DNA of 56,001 nucleotides from an uncultured Opitutaceae bacterium (GTDB lineage: Bacteria > Verrucomicrobiota > Verrucomicrobiia > Opitutales > Opitutaceae), in assembly GCA_937889545.1 (NCBI GenBank), contig CALAOT010000073.1:1-56001 (forward strand). The letters are read 5' to 3'. Positions 34,711-42,545 of this stretch are shown piece by piece. Position numbers and translations under genes: made by a program. Below the pieces are notes generated by a model. The model worked only from the letters and a program-made list of their open reading frames with translations, ran no database searches and had not been told where the DNA came from. Numbering within the stretch: position 1 is the stretch's first letter; each line of letters begins with the position of its first letter.

Positions 34711-34958
34711 CGCTTAACTTTGCGGGGAGTAGCTCGAAAGGTAGCCATGTCCGCTTCGTCGCGGGCGATCCATCGGTCGATTATAGCCTTGGGAATGTCT
34801 CGCATGGGCATCGCGACGGCCGGCTGTAAGAAAAGACCTCCCTCGCATTCTTCAACAAGAACCATGGGGTTGCTAAGCTTATCGAAACCCAATTTGCGAC
34901 GGAGGGCAGGAGGCAATGTTAGAGAGCCACGTTTGCTCAGAGGAACGGTGGTTGCCAT
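34707..34958 (-). CDS. AbrB/MazE-type antitoxin, AbrB-PIN module 1
   Basis: 83 residues. SpoVT/AbrB swapped-hairpin fold at the N-terminus (TTVPLSKRGSLTLPPALRRKLG), C-terminal toxin-binding tail ending TFRATPRKVKR. On its promoter side a TTGAGT and CAGTAT pair with 17-base spacing could be a sigma-70 promoter. Nearly identical to the antitoxin in cassette J-K. Confidence 0.88.
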   Translation of the reverse strand: MATTVPLSKRGSLTLPPALRRKLGFDKLSNPMVLVEECEGGLFLQPAVAMPMRDIPKAIIDRWIARDEADMATFRATPRKVKR

Positions 34959-35226
34959 GCAGCAATACTGCAGCGTGGCAATGCGGTACTCAAGTGCAAA
35001 TTGAGGAATTCTGCTCTGGTCAGTCGGCGGAGGTGTTGGGATGCCGGACTACCTGCGTCCGACTGCATTCCGCGCCGCCTTCATTGCCGCTTCACGGCTC
35101 AATCGCCCGACCTTGCCATCGGGAAGCTCAATTTCTGCGAAACGTGGCACGAAGGTGCACACGCAGTTTCTGGGGAACATGCTTTTCAAGAAATAGAGTC
35201 CCCCCTTCGCAGAGGAGGATCTAAAA

Positions 35227-35279
35227 TGGGGCGGCCAACGGGACTCGAACCCGCGACCCCAAGATTCACAATTCTGTGC
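35227..35279 (-). repeat. tRNA-His 3' fragment F
   Basis: tRNA 3' half, one change in the anticodon stem (GATTCACA). Flanked by CTAAAA. It heads a composite junction with two arm pairs. Confidence 0.93.
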
Positions 35280-35346
35280 GCCTCTGCAAATGAACACCTT
35301 GCGCGGCGTCAAAATGGCGCTTTCAGGCCTTTGCCCGGGGAAAAGT

Positions 35347-35365
35347 GTTCCACTCCGGTTCCACT
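35347..35365 (+). repeat. Arm-type direct repeat pair, junction F (first)
   Basis: GTTCCACT at 35347 and 35358 (period 11), 120 bases from the CCA end; block AAATGAACACCTTGC at +61. Same class as junction B. Confidence 0.75.
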
Positions 35366-35465
35366 GGAGAAGCCCATCTCCCCGACGAAATTATGTCCAT
35401 ATTGACGGCAATCGGCTTAGGAAAGTCCAACTATTGTTCGCCTACTTTGATAGAGCGAAAACAGT

Positions 35466-35482
35466 GTGGTACGATGTGGCAC
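35466..35482 (+). repeat. Arm-type direct repeat pair, junction F (second)
   Basis: GTGGTAC at 35466 and GTGGCAC at 35476 (period 10). The bases before it (TATTGACGGCAATCGGCTTAGG) match the core-to-arm stretch of junctions C and E, but its own tRNA core is gone. This is a second cassette end fused behind the first. Confidence 0.75.
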
Positions 35483-35604
35483 GTACAGAAGCACCAAGAG
35501 CAGGTTTGGACTCCCGCAAACGTCCAAATGCGGAAGCAAATGCGGATTGGCCTGACGGGGATCCAGATCAGCTGCTTGAATTGACACCGGCTACTCGATG
35601 GCCG

Positions 35605-35856
35605 ATGGTCGCTGTTAAGAGCATCGACGTTACCTCAATGAAGACACCCGACACATTGCCGCCGGCGCCGGTGTTTCCGCAAATTATTACTGCCGAAAGC
35701 ATCGCCGAATACAAGGCACTCTGCCGCGAATGGGACGCTGCCAGAATCAAGTTTCGATTGGCGACGGCCGAGCAGGTGCAACGAGAGAATTCCGCAGTGG
35801 GGACTGCAGTTAATTCTCGCATTGTACATTTCGGCCAACATGCCCGATCAGCATGA
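35605..35856 (+). CDS. Small partner protein of the nucleotidyltransferase, pair 2
   Basis: 83 residues from ATG 35605 (ATG 35638 also possible); the open frame extends further upstream through the fused junction, which is probably not coding. The C-terminal half (AEYKALCREWDAARIKFRLATAEQVQRENSAV) matches the partner in cassette C-D. It overlaps the nucleotidyltransferase by 17 bases, as in pair 1. Shorter than its counterpart (133 residues), so the N-terminus may have been lost when the junction fused. Confidence 0.6.
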   Translation: MVAVKSIDVTSMKTPDTLPPAPVFPQIITAESIAEYKALCREWDAARIKFRLATAEQVQRENSAVGTAVNSRIVHFGQHARSA

Positions 35857-36733
35857 ACTTTCGGCCTTCGCCGAAGTCCTCAATTCTCCGGAGAAGCCTA
35901 TACTCGTAGGTGGACAGGCTGTAAATCTTTGGGCGGAGCATTACGCGTCTGCGGTGCCTGGGCTTGATCCGTTGCGTCCGTTTATGAGCAAGGACGCAGA
36001 CATATTCGGCGACCGGGCGATGGCGGAGCGAATTGCTGCAACCACAAGCTGGAAGCTCACTTGTTATAACGAGCCACGAACAATCGCCATCGCGATGCTT
36101 ACTAAGGAGCTCCCCAACAAGGAGCGGCTGCTTGTCGAAGTCATCAATAGTGTAAACGGTCTTATGCCAAGGGACCTTTCCGATCCTGATCTATTGGAGC
36201 TTCGCCCTGGGCACGTTTACCGAGTCCTGTCTCCAATAGTACTTTTGAAGGCGAAGCTCGCGAACGTTGCTCAAATTGACCAGGCTCGGCGCCAGGATGT
36301 CCGTCATGTTCAAATGTTGGTCCCATGTGTTCGCGAATATCTTCGCGAGGCGCACAACAGGGCCATACTGGGAGAGATCACCGAACGCGCATACGTAGAC
36401 CTGCTTGAAAATGCTCGGGACCTATGGGTGAATCCTCAAAACCTCGTGCTCGCGAAAAAGCACGGTTTTAATCTCACAAACCTGTTTCCACCGGAGCTAA
36501 CTCAATCGAAATTGCAGAAAGTCGCTCGATTTGTTCAATTTCGATTACCAAGCATTGCTCCTTTATCGGATCTGGAGGCGCGTCAGAATCCGCCATTTGA
36601 GCTGAGACCGCTTCCTGGCGTTAGCCGGCCCGACTCTATAGGCAAAGAGAACAAATCGCGCTCAGAATGGTCACTTGACGATTTCCTGCCAGATAAAGGA
36701 GAAAAGGCAAAGGATCGGGAGCCTGAGCTTTGA
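35840..36733 (+). CDS. MNT/AbiEii-like nucleotidyltransferase, pair 2
   Basis: About 297 residues from ATG 35840. Nucleotidyltransferase motif: GG at 24-25 (ILVGGQAVNLW) and Asp52-x-Asp54 (SKDADIFGD); conserved PIVLLKAKLANV...RQDVRHVQML. It shares the core with pair 1 but has a ~50-residue acidic/basic C-terminal tail (SDLEARQNPPFELRPL to DREPEL). The pair recurs with the same gene order and overlap in two cassettes, so the two proteins act together, probably as a toxin-antitoxin or abortive-infection system (inference). Confidence 0.75.
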   Translation: MPDQHELSAFAEVLNSPEKPILVGGQAVNLWAEHYASAVPGLDPLRPFMSKDADIFGDRAMAERIAATTSWKLTCYNEPRTIAIAMLTKELPNKERLLVEVINSVNGLMPRDLSDPDLLELRPGHVYRVLSPIVLLKAKLANVAQIDQARRQDVRHVQMLVPCVREYLREAHNRAILGEITERAYVDLLENARDLWVNPQNLVLAKKHGFNLTNLFPPELTQSKLQKVARFVQFRLPSIAPLSDLEARQNPPFELRPLPGVSRPDSIGKENKSRSEWSLDDFLPDKGEKAKDREPEL

Positions 36734-36767
36734 GCAGATCTGCACCTGTTATCGAACTGGACTAAAA

Positions 36768-36822
36768 TGGGGCGCCCAACGGGACTCGAACCCGCGACCT
36801 CAAGATTCACAATTTTGTGCTC
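36768..36822 (-). repeat. tRNA-His 3' fragment G
   Basis: tRNA 3' half extending to GTGCTC in the D-arm side; base changes GGGCGCCC and GACCTC. Flank CTAAAA. Confidence 0.92.
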
Positions 36823-36886
36823 GGGCGTCTATCAACGGTTTAGCCTGTGCAAAATAGGCTCAAAGCGGCTTTAGCTCGGGATTTTC

Positions 36887-36903
36887 ATGGCACTTTATGG
36901 CAC
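36887..36903 (+). repeat. Arm-type direct repeat pair, junction G
   Basis: ATGGCAC at 36887 and 36897 (period 10), 119 bases from the CCA end; block TATCAACGGTTTAGC at +63. Confidence 0.78.
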
Positions 36904-37048
36904 GGGCGTTGTGAGGATTTCCACTCGTTCCTCTGCGAGGTCGCCCGGTGGCCCGATACATGGACCGAAACAGATAGCATCCATTCGCTGATTGCTTGGT
37001 GGACCGAGCCGCAAGAAAGATTTTCGCAGCTCCCATATGAATCGTCAT

Positions 37049-37066
37049 TGCAACACAGTGCAACAC
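37049..37066 (+). promoter_or_regulatory. Candidate operator of the RHH-MazF operon
   Basis: TGCAACAC at 37049 and 37059, tandem with a 10-base period, 17 bases before the antitoxin start. Ribbon-helix-helix repressors typically bind such tandem half-sites. Its distance from the tRNA core (281) sets it apart from the arm pairs. Confidence 0.5.
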
Positions 37067-37082
37067 ACATCAAGATTCTTGT

Positions 37083-37331
37083 GTGCAAAAGTCCATCACC
37101 ACAAGCGTCCGCCTTCCGCGAGATCTGAAGAGAAGGATAGATCGAAAGGCAGTTTCGGCAGGTAGTGGCCGGAACAGAGTTATTATTGACGCCCTTGAGT
37201 TATACCTGAGGGAGGACGATCAAGCTGTTTACGAAACAGAGGCCCGGCGCCAGTCGCAGTTGGCAGCGAAGCTTGATCGCCCGGATTCTGCCTGGGACGA
37301 GATGATTGAGAGAGATCTTCCCGGTCGATGA
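37083..37331 (+). CDS. Ribbon-helix-helix antitoxin
   Basis: 82 residues from a GTG start. N-terminal RHH fold (KSITTSVRLPRDLKRRIDRKAVSAGSGRNRVIIDAL) and a charged C-terminal toxin-binding region (RQSQLAAKLDRPDSAWDEM). The stop overlaps the MazF-like start as ATGA. It would neutralise the toxin and repress the operon. Confidence 0.85.
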   Translation: MQKSITTSVRLPRDLKRRIDRKAVSAGSGRNRVIIDALELYLREDDQAVYETEARRQSQLAAKLDRPDSAWDEMIERDLPGR

Positions 37332-37660
37332 CATTGGCGCGAGGGGATGTCGTTGCAGCTATCGTTCCGGGTGACTTCGGAAAGCCGCGCCCTGTCGTGA
37401 TCGTACAGGCGGGACCCTATCTCGAATCCCACGCGTCCGTCACAGTTTGTCCGCTGACAACGCACCTGACAGGCCTTCGCATGTTTCGTATCATGATTGC
37501 CCCAGATAAAAACAATGGCCTAAACGAGCCCTCTGAAGTCATGGTGGATAAGGTGAGCTCCTTGCGCCGGGAACGGATTGCTCAGTCGATCGGTAGGTTG
37601 TCGACATCCGACATGCGAGCAATTGACGTTTCGCTGCGAGGGTGGTTCGCTTTGGGCTAG
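37328..37660 (+). CDS. MazF/PemK-type endoribonuclease toxin
   Basis: 110 residues, the usual MazF length. Hallmarks: LARGDVVAAIVPGDFGKPRPVVIVQ at the start, VTVCPLTTHLTG, and the conserved SEVMVDKVSSLRRERI strand-helix. It cuts mRNA or tRNA/rRNA at short motifs. Only operon of cassette G-H. Confidence 0.9.
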   Translation: MTLARGDVVAAIVPGDFGKPRPVVIVQAGPYLESHASVTVCPLTTHLTGLRMFRIMIAPDKNNGLNEPSEVMVDKVSSLRRERIAQSIGRLSTSDMRAIDVSLRGWFALG

Positions 37661-37805
37661 CTCACACTGTGCTCAGAAGTACGTTGCCCGTCAAATCGGT
37701 GCACCGTCAGACTCACTGCTAGTTTGGGCGGCCTGCCGGTGCGACGCAGGCAATCAAGTCATAGCATTTTTCAGCCTCCGGATTGAGCCCCTGTCCTGCG
37801 GATTC

Positions 37806-37824
37806 CTTCGAATTTCATTCGAAG
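37806..37824. other. Hairpin on the int side of junction H (shared with L)
   Basis: CTTCGA/TCGAAG stem with a 7-base loop, 24 bases from fragment H. The same stem with a different loop sits at the same distance from the intact tRNA gene, in an otherwise similar flank of about 85 bases. Confidence 0.65.
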
Positions 37825-37848
37825 TCGCTGACGTTGTTCGCTATAAAA

Positions 37849-37873
37849 TGGGGCGGCCAACGGGACTCGAACC
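37849..37873 (-). repeat. tRNA-His 3' fragment H (truncated)
   Basis: Only about 25 bases of the acceptor and T-arm remain, then the match ends at CGAACC. The flank keeps CTATAAAA. The arm pair beyond is still present. Confidence 0.88.
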
Positions 37874-37991
37874 GCCGGAACTTACCGAAGCCAAGTCGTT
37901 AGAGAACGCGCACTTGGTTGAATGTTAATTTCTTTGAACCGGGAACAGTAAGCAGCAAGGAGCAAGTAGGGGAATGAAAAGTGGGGGATTG

Positions 37992-38010
37992 GGCAACCTC
38001 TTGGCAACCT
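37992..38010 (+). repeat. Arm-type direct repeat pair, junction H
   Basis: GGCAACCT at 37992 and 38003 (period 11), 143 and 154 bases from the CCA end, two helical turns further than in the other junctions. J has a related third repeat at +143. Confidence 0.7.
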
Positions 38011-38021
38011 AACTAGCCGCA

Positions 38022-39973
38022 CTACCGAATCCGCGGGGCGTCGTTCGTATTCCGCTCCCGCAGCATTCGAGTTAGGGTTTCGCGGCCGGTCCGGTATTCA
38101 GCTTCGCAGCCAAGCCTCGCGATTAGCTGGCGAAAGCGCGGGTCGTCGCGCACGCCGTCCCAGATTGGGAGGTAGTAGAATCGGGAAAACATAGAGGGCG
38201 GCGTCCGCTCGAGGAATGGCAGCGCCTCGTCGAAAAGGCCCAGTGCCCGGAGCATCGGCCCATGCAAGGCACTGTCGACCTCCAACTTCTTGCCCCATTT
38301 CTCGCACAGTTTGGCCGCCTCGCTTTCTGAACCCGTCTGCGCAAGGACATACAGTGCTTCTTCGCTGGCCCACCATCGCATCCACCAAAGCTCCTCTCTT
38401 TCTACAACGCGGGCCGCAGCCACTGCCTCCTCTTTCCGCCCTAGGCCGAGGAACGCGGCCGCCCGGGCACCATAAAGCGGGGCAATGACCGTGCTTTGAA
38501 GCGCCAGCGCCCGGTCGGTGACGAGAATGACATCGTCATACCGTCGCGCAAAGTTCAGCTGGCTCGCATAGATGACGAGGGTGACAAATGAAAGAGGATC
38601 TAGCGCGATGGACTTCTCAAGCTCGGCAAGCGCCTCGTCGAGGCGGCCCTGTGCAGCCAGTAGATGGGAATGCCAGTGGTAGGCGACCGCGTAGTTTGAA
38701 TTGAGCTGGAATGCCCGCTGGAACTGACTCTCCGCATCAGCCCATCGATGTTCGATATAGGACACGACGGCCATGGCGGCGTGTGCCCCGGCAAGCGACG
38801 GGTCAATGTCGAGAGCGACCTTGGCTTCGACTGTCGCATGCCTGAGTTGCCCCCTGATGCTGAAGGACCCACCCAATGATCCATACCATGCGCGCACCGC
38901 CGAGACATCGGCCAATCCGGCGTGTGCCGGCGCAAACTGCGGATCGATTTTCAATGCCCGCTCAAAGGCCTCGTTCGCGCGCGTGAAGCCAGCTTCTGTC
39001 CGCAGCGTCCAGAAGTGGCGTCCTTCGAGGACAAGTCCGTGGGCCTCCGGATTCACTGGCATTGCTGGGCGCGCTGATTCGCCGAGCCTAAGCTGCAGGT
39101 TTTGCGCTATCAGCCCAGCGATCTCGTCCTGCACGGCGAATATGTCTCTTAGCTCGCGGGTAAACGTGTCCGACCACACATGAAAGCCGTCCGCGGCATT
39201 GATGAGCTGGGCCGTGATCCTCACCTGGCTCCCCGACTTGCGCACGCTGCCCTCGACCACGAAGGCGACACCCAGCTGCCTTGCGATCTCGGGAATGGGC
39301 GTGTCCTTGCCCTTGAAGTGAAACGCTGAGGTCCGCGCCGACACCTTCAGCCCCGGTATCTTGGCCAGCACGTGAGCAGCTCCTCGCTGATGCCGTCGCT
39401 GAAGTATTCATTCTCCGGATCGCGGCTGAGATTCGCGAACGCAAGCACGGCGATCGATTTAGCACCGACCTTGGGGACGAGCGCAGATTCTTGTTTCGGG
39501 GCCAATCCGGCACGCTGGCGCGATCCGCCGAGCAGTCGTCTTACCTGCTCGACAAACTGCGGTGTCGGCAGCCCGCTGGGAAGCCGGGTCCATTGCGCGC
39601 GAAGGAACTCGTCGGGCACAGATGCACGCTGCTCTGTGGTGTTGTCGATTGAGACCGGAAATAGGAAGGCCATTCCCGCAGCCATGTCGTGCGTGCGCTC
39701 GGCTCCCAGCTTCCATTCCCGCCGGAAGTAGCCCTCGCCGCGTTCCTGGGTTTGCGCGGATATCAGCGGTACAAACAGGGCGCACTCCTTGATTTGGCGC
39801 CGGATTTTCTGATCCCAGGCGTCGCCACCTCGGAGCTCACTCTGGTCGAACCAGACCTCAATGTCATGGCTTCGGAGTGCCTCTGAAATCCGCTGCGCTG
39901 CCGAGGTGTCCTCGCGGGCGTAGCTCAGAAAGACCGCCCCTTTGGATACGATGGATGCGGAACTGTTTGTCAT
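38022..39973 (-). pseudogene. TIR-TolB-TPR protein, split by a frameshift
   Basis: From ATG 39973 (MTNSSASIVSKG) the first frame encodes a TIR domain (AVFLSYAREDTSAAQRI; VWFDQSELRGGDAWDQKI; candidate catalytic Glu in GYFRREWKL), a linker, and the start of a TolB/FlgO-like domain (IAVLAFANLSRDPENEYFSDGISEELL). Near 39370 the frame is lost: one base is missing between CTC and GTG. A second frame carries on at once with VLAKIPGLKVSARTSAF, GSVRKSGSQVRITAQLI and then about nine TPR units. The full protein would have about 650 residues. It may be a true inactivation, a sequencing error, or a programmed shift. TIR domains of this kind often cleave NAD in defence. Confidence 0.8.
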
Positions 39974-40091
39974 GAAGCGCGGACCAGGAGTGAAAGTGAG
40001 GAGCCAAGTCGTCGCTGGCCAGACCAAAGCCGGGGCTGCAAGACACGCCACACGCCTGTGATGGATCGCAGTCTGGCGACCTTGCCGTCAT

Positions 40092-40125
40092 GGCTGGCGA
40101 CGGGTGATCCGCCCGCTTGCCAGCC
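40092..40125. other. Hairpin on the int side of junction I
   Basis: GGCTGGC/GCCAGCC outer stem with GGG/CCC inside, 16 bases from fragment I. Confidence 0.55.
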
Positions 40126-40141
40126 CCGAGCTTTCCTAAAA

Positions 40142-40197
40142 TGGGGCGGCCAACGGGACTCGAACCCGCGACCCCAAGATCCACAATTTTGTGCTCT
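40142..40197 (-). repeat. tRNA-His 3' fragment I
   Basis: Near-perfect copy from GTGCTCT in the D-arm side to CCA, flank CTAAAA. Confidence 0.95.
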
Positions 40198-40263
40198 CGT
40201 TGGAAATAAACGCTTTGTGAAACAGCCTCTCGGCTCCATCCCCTCCCAGCCTAGGGATGGCAT

Positions 40264-40280
40264 GTGGCACGATGTGGCAC
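40264..40280 (+). repeat. Arm-type direct repeat pair, junction I
   Basis: GTGGCAC at 40264 and 40274 (period 10), 122 bases from the CCA end; block AAATAAACGCTTTGTG at +63. The IS element starts ten bases further on. Confidence 0.82.
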
Positions 40281-40290
40281 GTTTCTATGG

Positions 40291-41151
40291 CTAGGCCGTG
40301 TTTGCAAAATCAATAAATGAGCCAATCAACAACCGCCGCGAGCTGAACGAAGGCGAGAAACGTGATGGCAAGTTTCTCGTAACGGGTGCTAAGGCGCCGG
40401 TAGCGTTTGAGACGGCAGAAGAAGTCTTCGACTTTATGGCGCATCCGGTAGTAGCCGCGGTGAAAGGCCACTGGCCAACGGCGAGAGCGCTTCGCAGGGA
40501 TACAGACCCGCGTACGCTGTCTGCACAGGCGCGCCCGAAACGTGTCGGCATCGAAACCTTTATCGGCGACTTCACGGCGGTGGCGCAAGCATCGCAAGAG
40601 CGGATCGACCGCGTAAAGATCGTGACGTTGGCCCTCGGCTAAGCCGAGCGCCACGGCTCGCCCACCTCCCTCAACGATCGCGGCAAGCTTCGTATTGATT
40701 CCACCTTTAGTGCGATCGATCGCTTGGGCAGCTTGGCCGCCGCACGGGTTCGCACCGTCCTGATGCAATTTGATGTGCGAGCAATCGATATGCCGCAGTT
40801 GACCTGTGGCTCTCGCTGCGACTATCGCAAGCATCCGGGCGAAGAGCCCGTCAGCACACCATCGACGAAACCGCGAGTAGACCGAGCTCCACGGGCCAAA
40901 CTGCTCCGGCAGGTCGCGCCACGGTATACCCGTTCGCAGGACGTAGAATATCGCGGTGAGCATGAGCCGGTCATCTTTCGGCGGTCGCCCGCGCAGAGGC
41001 CACCTGCGGGTTTTATCACGCGAGCGGTTAATTTTCTTAGCCTTCGCCACAATGGCTCGGGCAGCTCTCTGCGCAGGATCAGTTTCATGCGCCAAGTGGG
41101 ATTAATCCGCTCAGTTTTTGTTCCCACCATTTTGCGAACAACCGATTCTAG
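40291..41151 (-). mobile_element. IS5-family insertion sequence
   Basis: About 860 bases including a CTAG at each end (40291-40294, 41148-41151), consistent with the 4-bp YTAR target duplication of the IS5 group. Imperfect terminal inverted repeats: GTGTTTGCAAAAT inside the left end and GTTGTTCGCAAAAT (reverse strand) inside the right end, three bases further in. One transposase gene. It sits just past the arm pair of junction I. Confidence 0.75.
40310..41095 (-). CDS. IS5-family DDE transposase
   Basis: 261 residues in a single intact frame. N-terminal DUF4096-type region (DDRLMLTAIFYVLRTGIPWRDLPEQFGPWSSVYSRFRRW), catalytic Asp in HIDCSHIKLHQDGANP, second Asp in VADKGFDADTF, and the Y-x2-R-x3-E-x6-K-like signature YYRMRHKVEDFFCRLKRYRRL. 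It appears complete and potentially active. Confidence 0.92.
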   Translation of the reverse strand: MAHETDPAQRAARAIVAKAKKINRSRDKTRRWPLRGRPPKDDRLMLTAIFYVLRTGIPWRDLPEQFGPWSSVYSRFRRWCADGLFARMLAIVAARATGQLRHIDCSHIKLHQDGANPCGGQAAQAIDRTKGGINTKLAAIVEGGGRAVALGLAEGQRHDLYAVDPLLRCLRHRREVADKGFDADTFRARLCRQRTRVCIPAKRSRRWPVAFHRGYYRMRHKVEDFFCRLKRYRRLSTRYEKLAITFLAFVQLAAVVDWLIY

Positions 41152-41155
41152 GCCG

Positions 41156-41230
41156 CCTGAACAGTGGGAGACGACCCATCGGCTGGAATCTAGAACTGCA
41201 GCCTCACACACTGCGCGGTCGCTGCTAGCC
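41156..41230. repeat. 75-bp direct repeat, left copy
   Basis: Starts CCTGAACAGTGGGAGACGA and ends CGGTCGCTGCTAGCC, five bases from the IS end. It matches 41956-42031 at about 80 per cent with one indel; the pair brackets the DUF1801 gene. Confidence 0.75.
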
Positions 41231-41300
41231 GAAAACAAGTTGTGCGGAGGGCTCCGTTGGTTGCTCAACGATCGATTAAAACAGGTCTAATTGAACGGCG

Positions 41301-41702
41301 TTAATCAGCCTTCTCCCTCATCGATTTCAGACTCGCCCTCACAAGTTTCTTTACCAGAGCCTTTGGAATCGTCTTCCCGGCGGAAAAACTGACTACCGCT
41401 TTTGTCGTGAGGTATCCTTTAAGTTCCTTTTTGTGATCTACGAGCGCCTGCGGGCGAACGTGCAGACGCACAAAGGGTGCCTTAAAGCTAAACCAGGCAA
41501 ACATGCCGTTATAGTCGTAGCCCTCGTATGAATATCCCGGCATATCGAAATAGCTGACAGTCTCGATGGCATCCGGAGCCACTGCCTGTATTGTGGCCCT
41601 CATGATCGCCAATTTGCCTTGTACCTGTCCCGGGCAATCGGCGATGTATTCATCAATTCCTCCAGGTTTGATGGAGGCAGATTTCTTTTTGGCTTTTTTC
41701 AT
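41301..41702 (-). CDS. DUF1801 / YdhG-like small protein
   Basis: 133 residues from ATG 41702 (MKKAKKKSASIKPG); a longer frame to 41822 looks non-coding. Family pattern: GGIDEYIADCPGQVQGKLAIMRATIQAVAPDAIETVSYFDMPGYSYEG, then FVRLHVRPQALVDHKKELKGY and a basic C-terminal helix. The fold is frataxin-like; some members were proposed as iron chaperones but the function is unsettled. The gene sits between two 75-bp direct repeats, like a small unit of its own. Confidence 0.85.
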   Translation of the reverse strand: MKKAKKKSASIKPGGIDEYIADCPGQVQGKLAIMRATIQAVAPDAIETVSYFDMPGYSYEGYDYNGMFAWFSFKAPFVRLHVRPQALVDHKKELKGYLTTKAVVSFSAGKTIPKALVKKLVRASLKSMREKAD

Positions 41703-41955
41703 AATGCTTTTGGCTTGTGCTCTTGGTTCGCTGAGGCCGCAAAAGGCAAAAAGGGAAGCCCAATTCCTCGGGAGGAACGGTTGGAAACATATTCCGATGA
41801 TCTTCAGGATGAGAAGACACAACCGATCAGCTAGCTTTCTCAGGGGAATTTAGGCTCGAGCGGGCTTGTCGGGCGTCTGTTATTCGGGTCTTATAGCACT
41901 CGCCGGAATCGGTGTCCCATGAAGACCTCCTATTCGATCAACTGATGCTTGTTCA

Positions 41956-42031
41956 CCTGAACATTGGGACACGATCCATCCGCTGGAATTTGGAATTGCT
42001 GCTTCACTACCCTGCACGGTCGCTGCTATCC
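41956..42031. repeat. 75-bp direct repeat, right copy
   Basis: Starts CCTGAACATTGGGACACGA and ends CGGTCGCTGCTATCC; about 80 per cent identical to 41156-41230, same orientation. Confidence 0.75.
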
Positions 42032-42077
42032 CAAGCGGCGAAGGTCACTAATGCTGCGAGTATGACCAATGGTGTGA

Positions 42078-42530
42078 TCACAGTTTGACTCGGGCCGCGA
42101 GCATGGGGCGGTAGACGCGGCGGTAAGCCAAGGCCAAATAGACATTAATGGCCAAGACGACGACTGCCACCACAAGACCAGATGGCGCTAGAAAAACATG
42201 GAAGGCGACGATGTTGACTACGACCGGCGCGATGAACGCCAAGGCTAGCGGAACGAATAGGTTCGTCAAAAGGAGGGCTCCGCAGATGACCTCCGTCCAC
42301 GCGGTCAATTGGAAAAGGTAGCCACTCTTGATCAGCGCGCCCGCGAAAGCGGTGGCACCGTCGGGCAGCGGCTTTGGAGGTTGGGGGAGAAAACTCAAAA
42401 GCATGTTGAGTCCGAAAACGAGGAAGATAAGCCCCATTAGGACTCGTGCGGCGATTGGCCCATTCCGAGCAAACCAGCCCGCATTTCGGGCATTAGCTTC
42501 GCGCCCTTGAATATTTGCATCCGTGATCAT
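42078..42530 (-). CDS. DoxX-family membrane protein
   Basis: 150 residues, four predicted TM helices (AARVLMGLIFLVFGLNMLL; LTAWTEVICGALLLTNLF; LAFIAPVVVNIVAFHVFLA; VVAVVVLAINVYLALAY). DoxX-like proteins are small inner-membrane proteins linked to thiol/redox stress. Third gene of a TetR-controlled operon, 15 bases after the AHSA1 gene. Confidence 0.82.
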   Translation of the reverse strand: MITDANIQGREANARNAGWFARNGPIAARVLMGLIFLVFGLNMLLSFLPQPPKPLPDGATAFAGALIKSGYLFQLTAWTEVICGALLLTNLFVPLALAFIAPVVVNIVAFHVFLAPSGLVVAVVVLAINVYLALAYRRVYRPMLAARVKL

Positions 42531-42545
42531 GGCATCCTCCTAATT

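Noticed and set aside
37049..37066. The TGCAACAC tandem as another attachment-arm pair.
   Set aside because: It is 281 bases from the core, off the +119 to +154 grid, and directly upstream of an RHH antitoxin, so an operator is more likely.
41156..42031. The 75-bp direct repeats around DUF1801 as integron attC sites.
   Set aside because: They lack the GTTRRRY / RYYYAAC ends and the folded-hairpin symmetry of attC, and no integron integrase is present.
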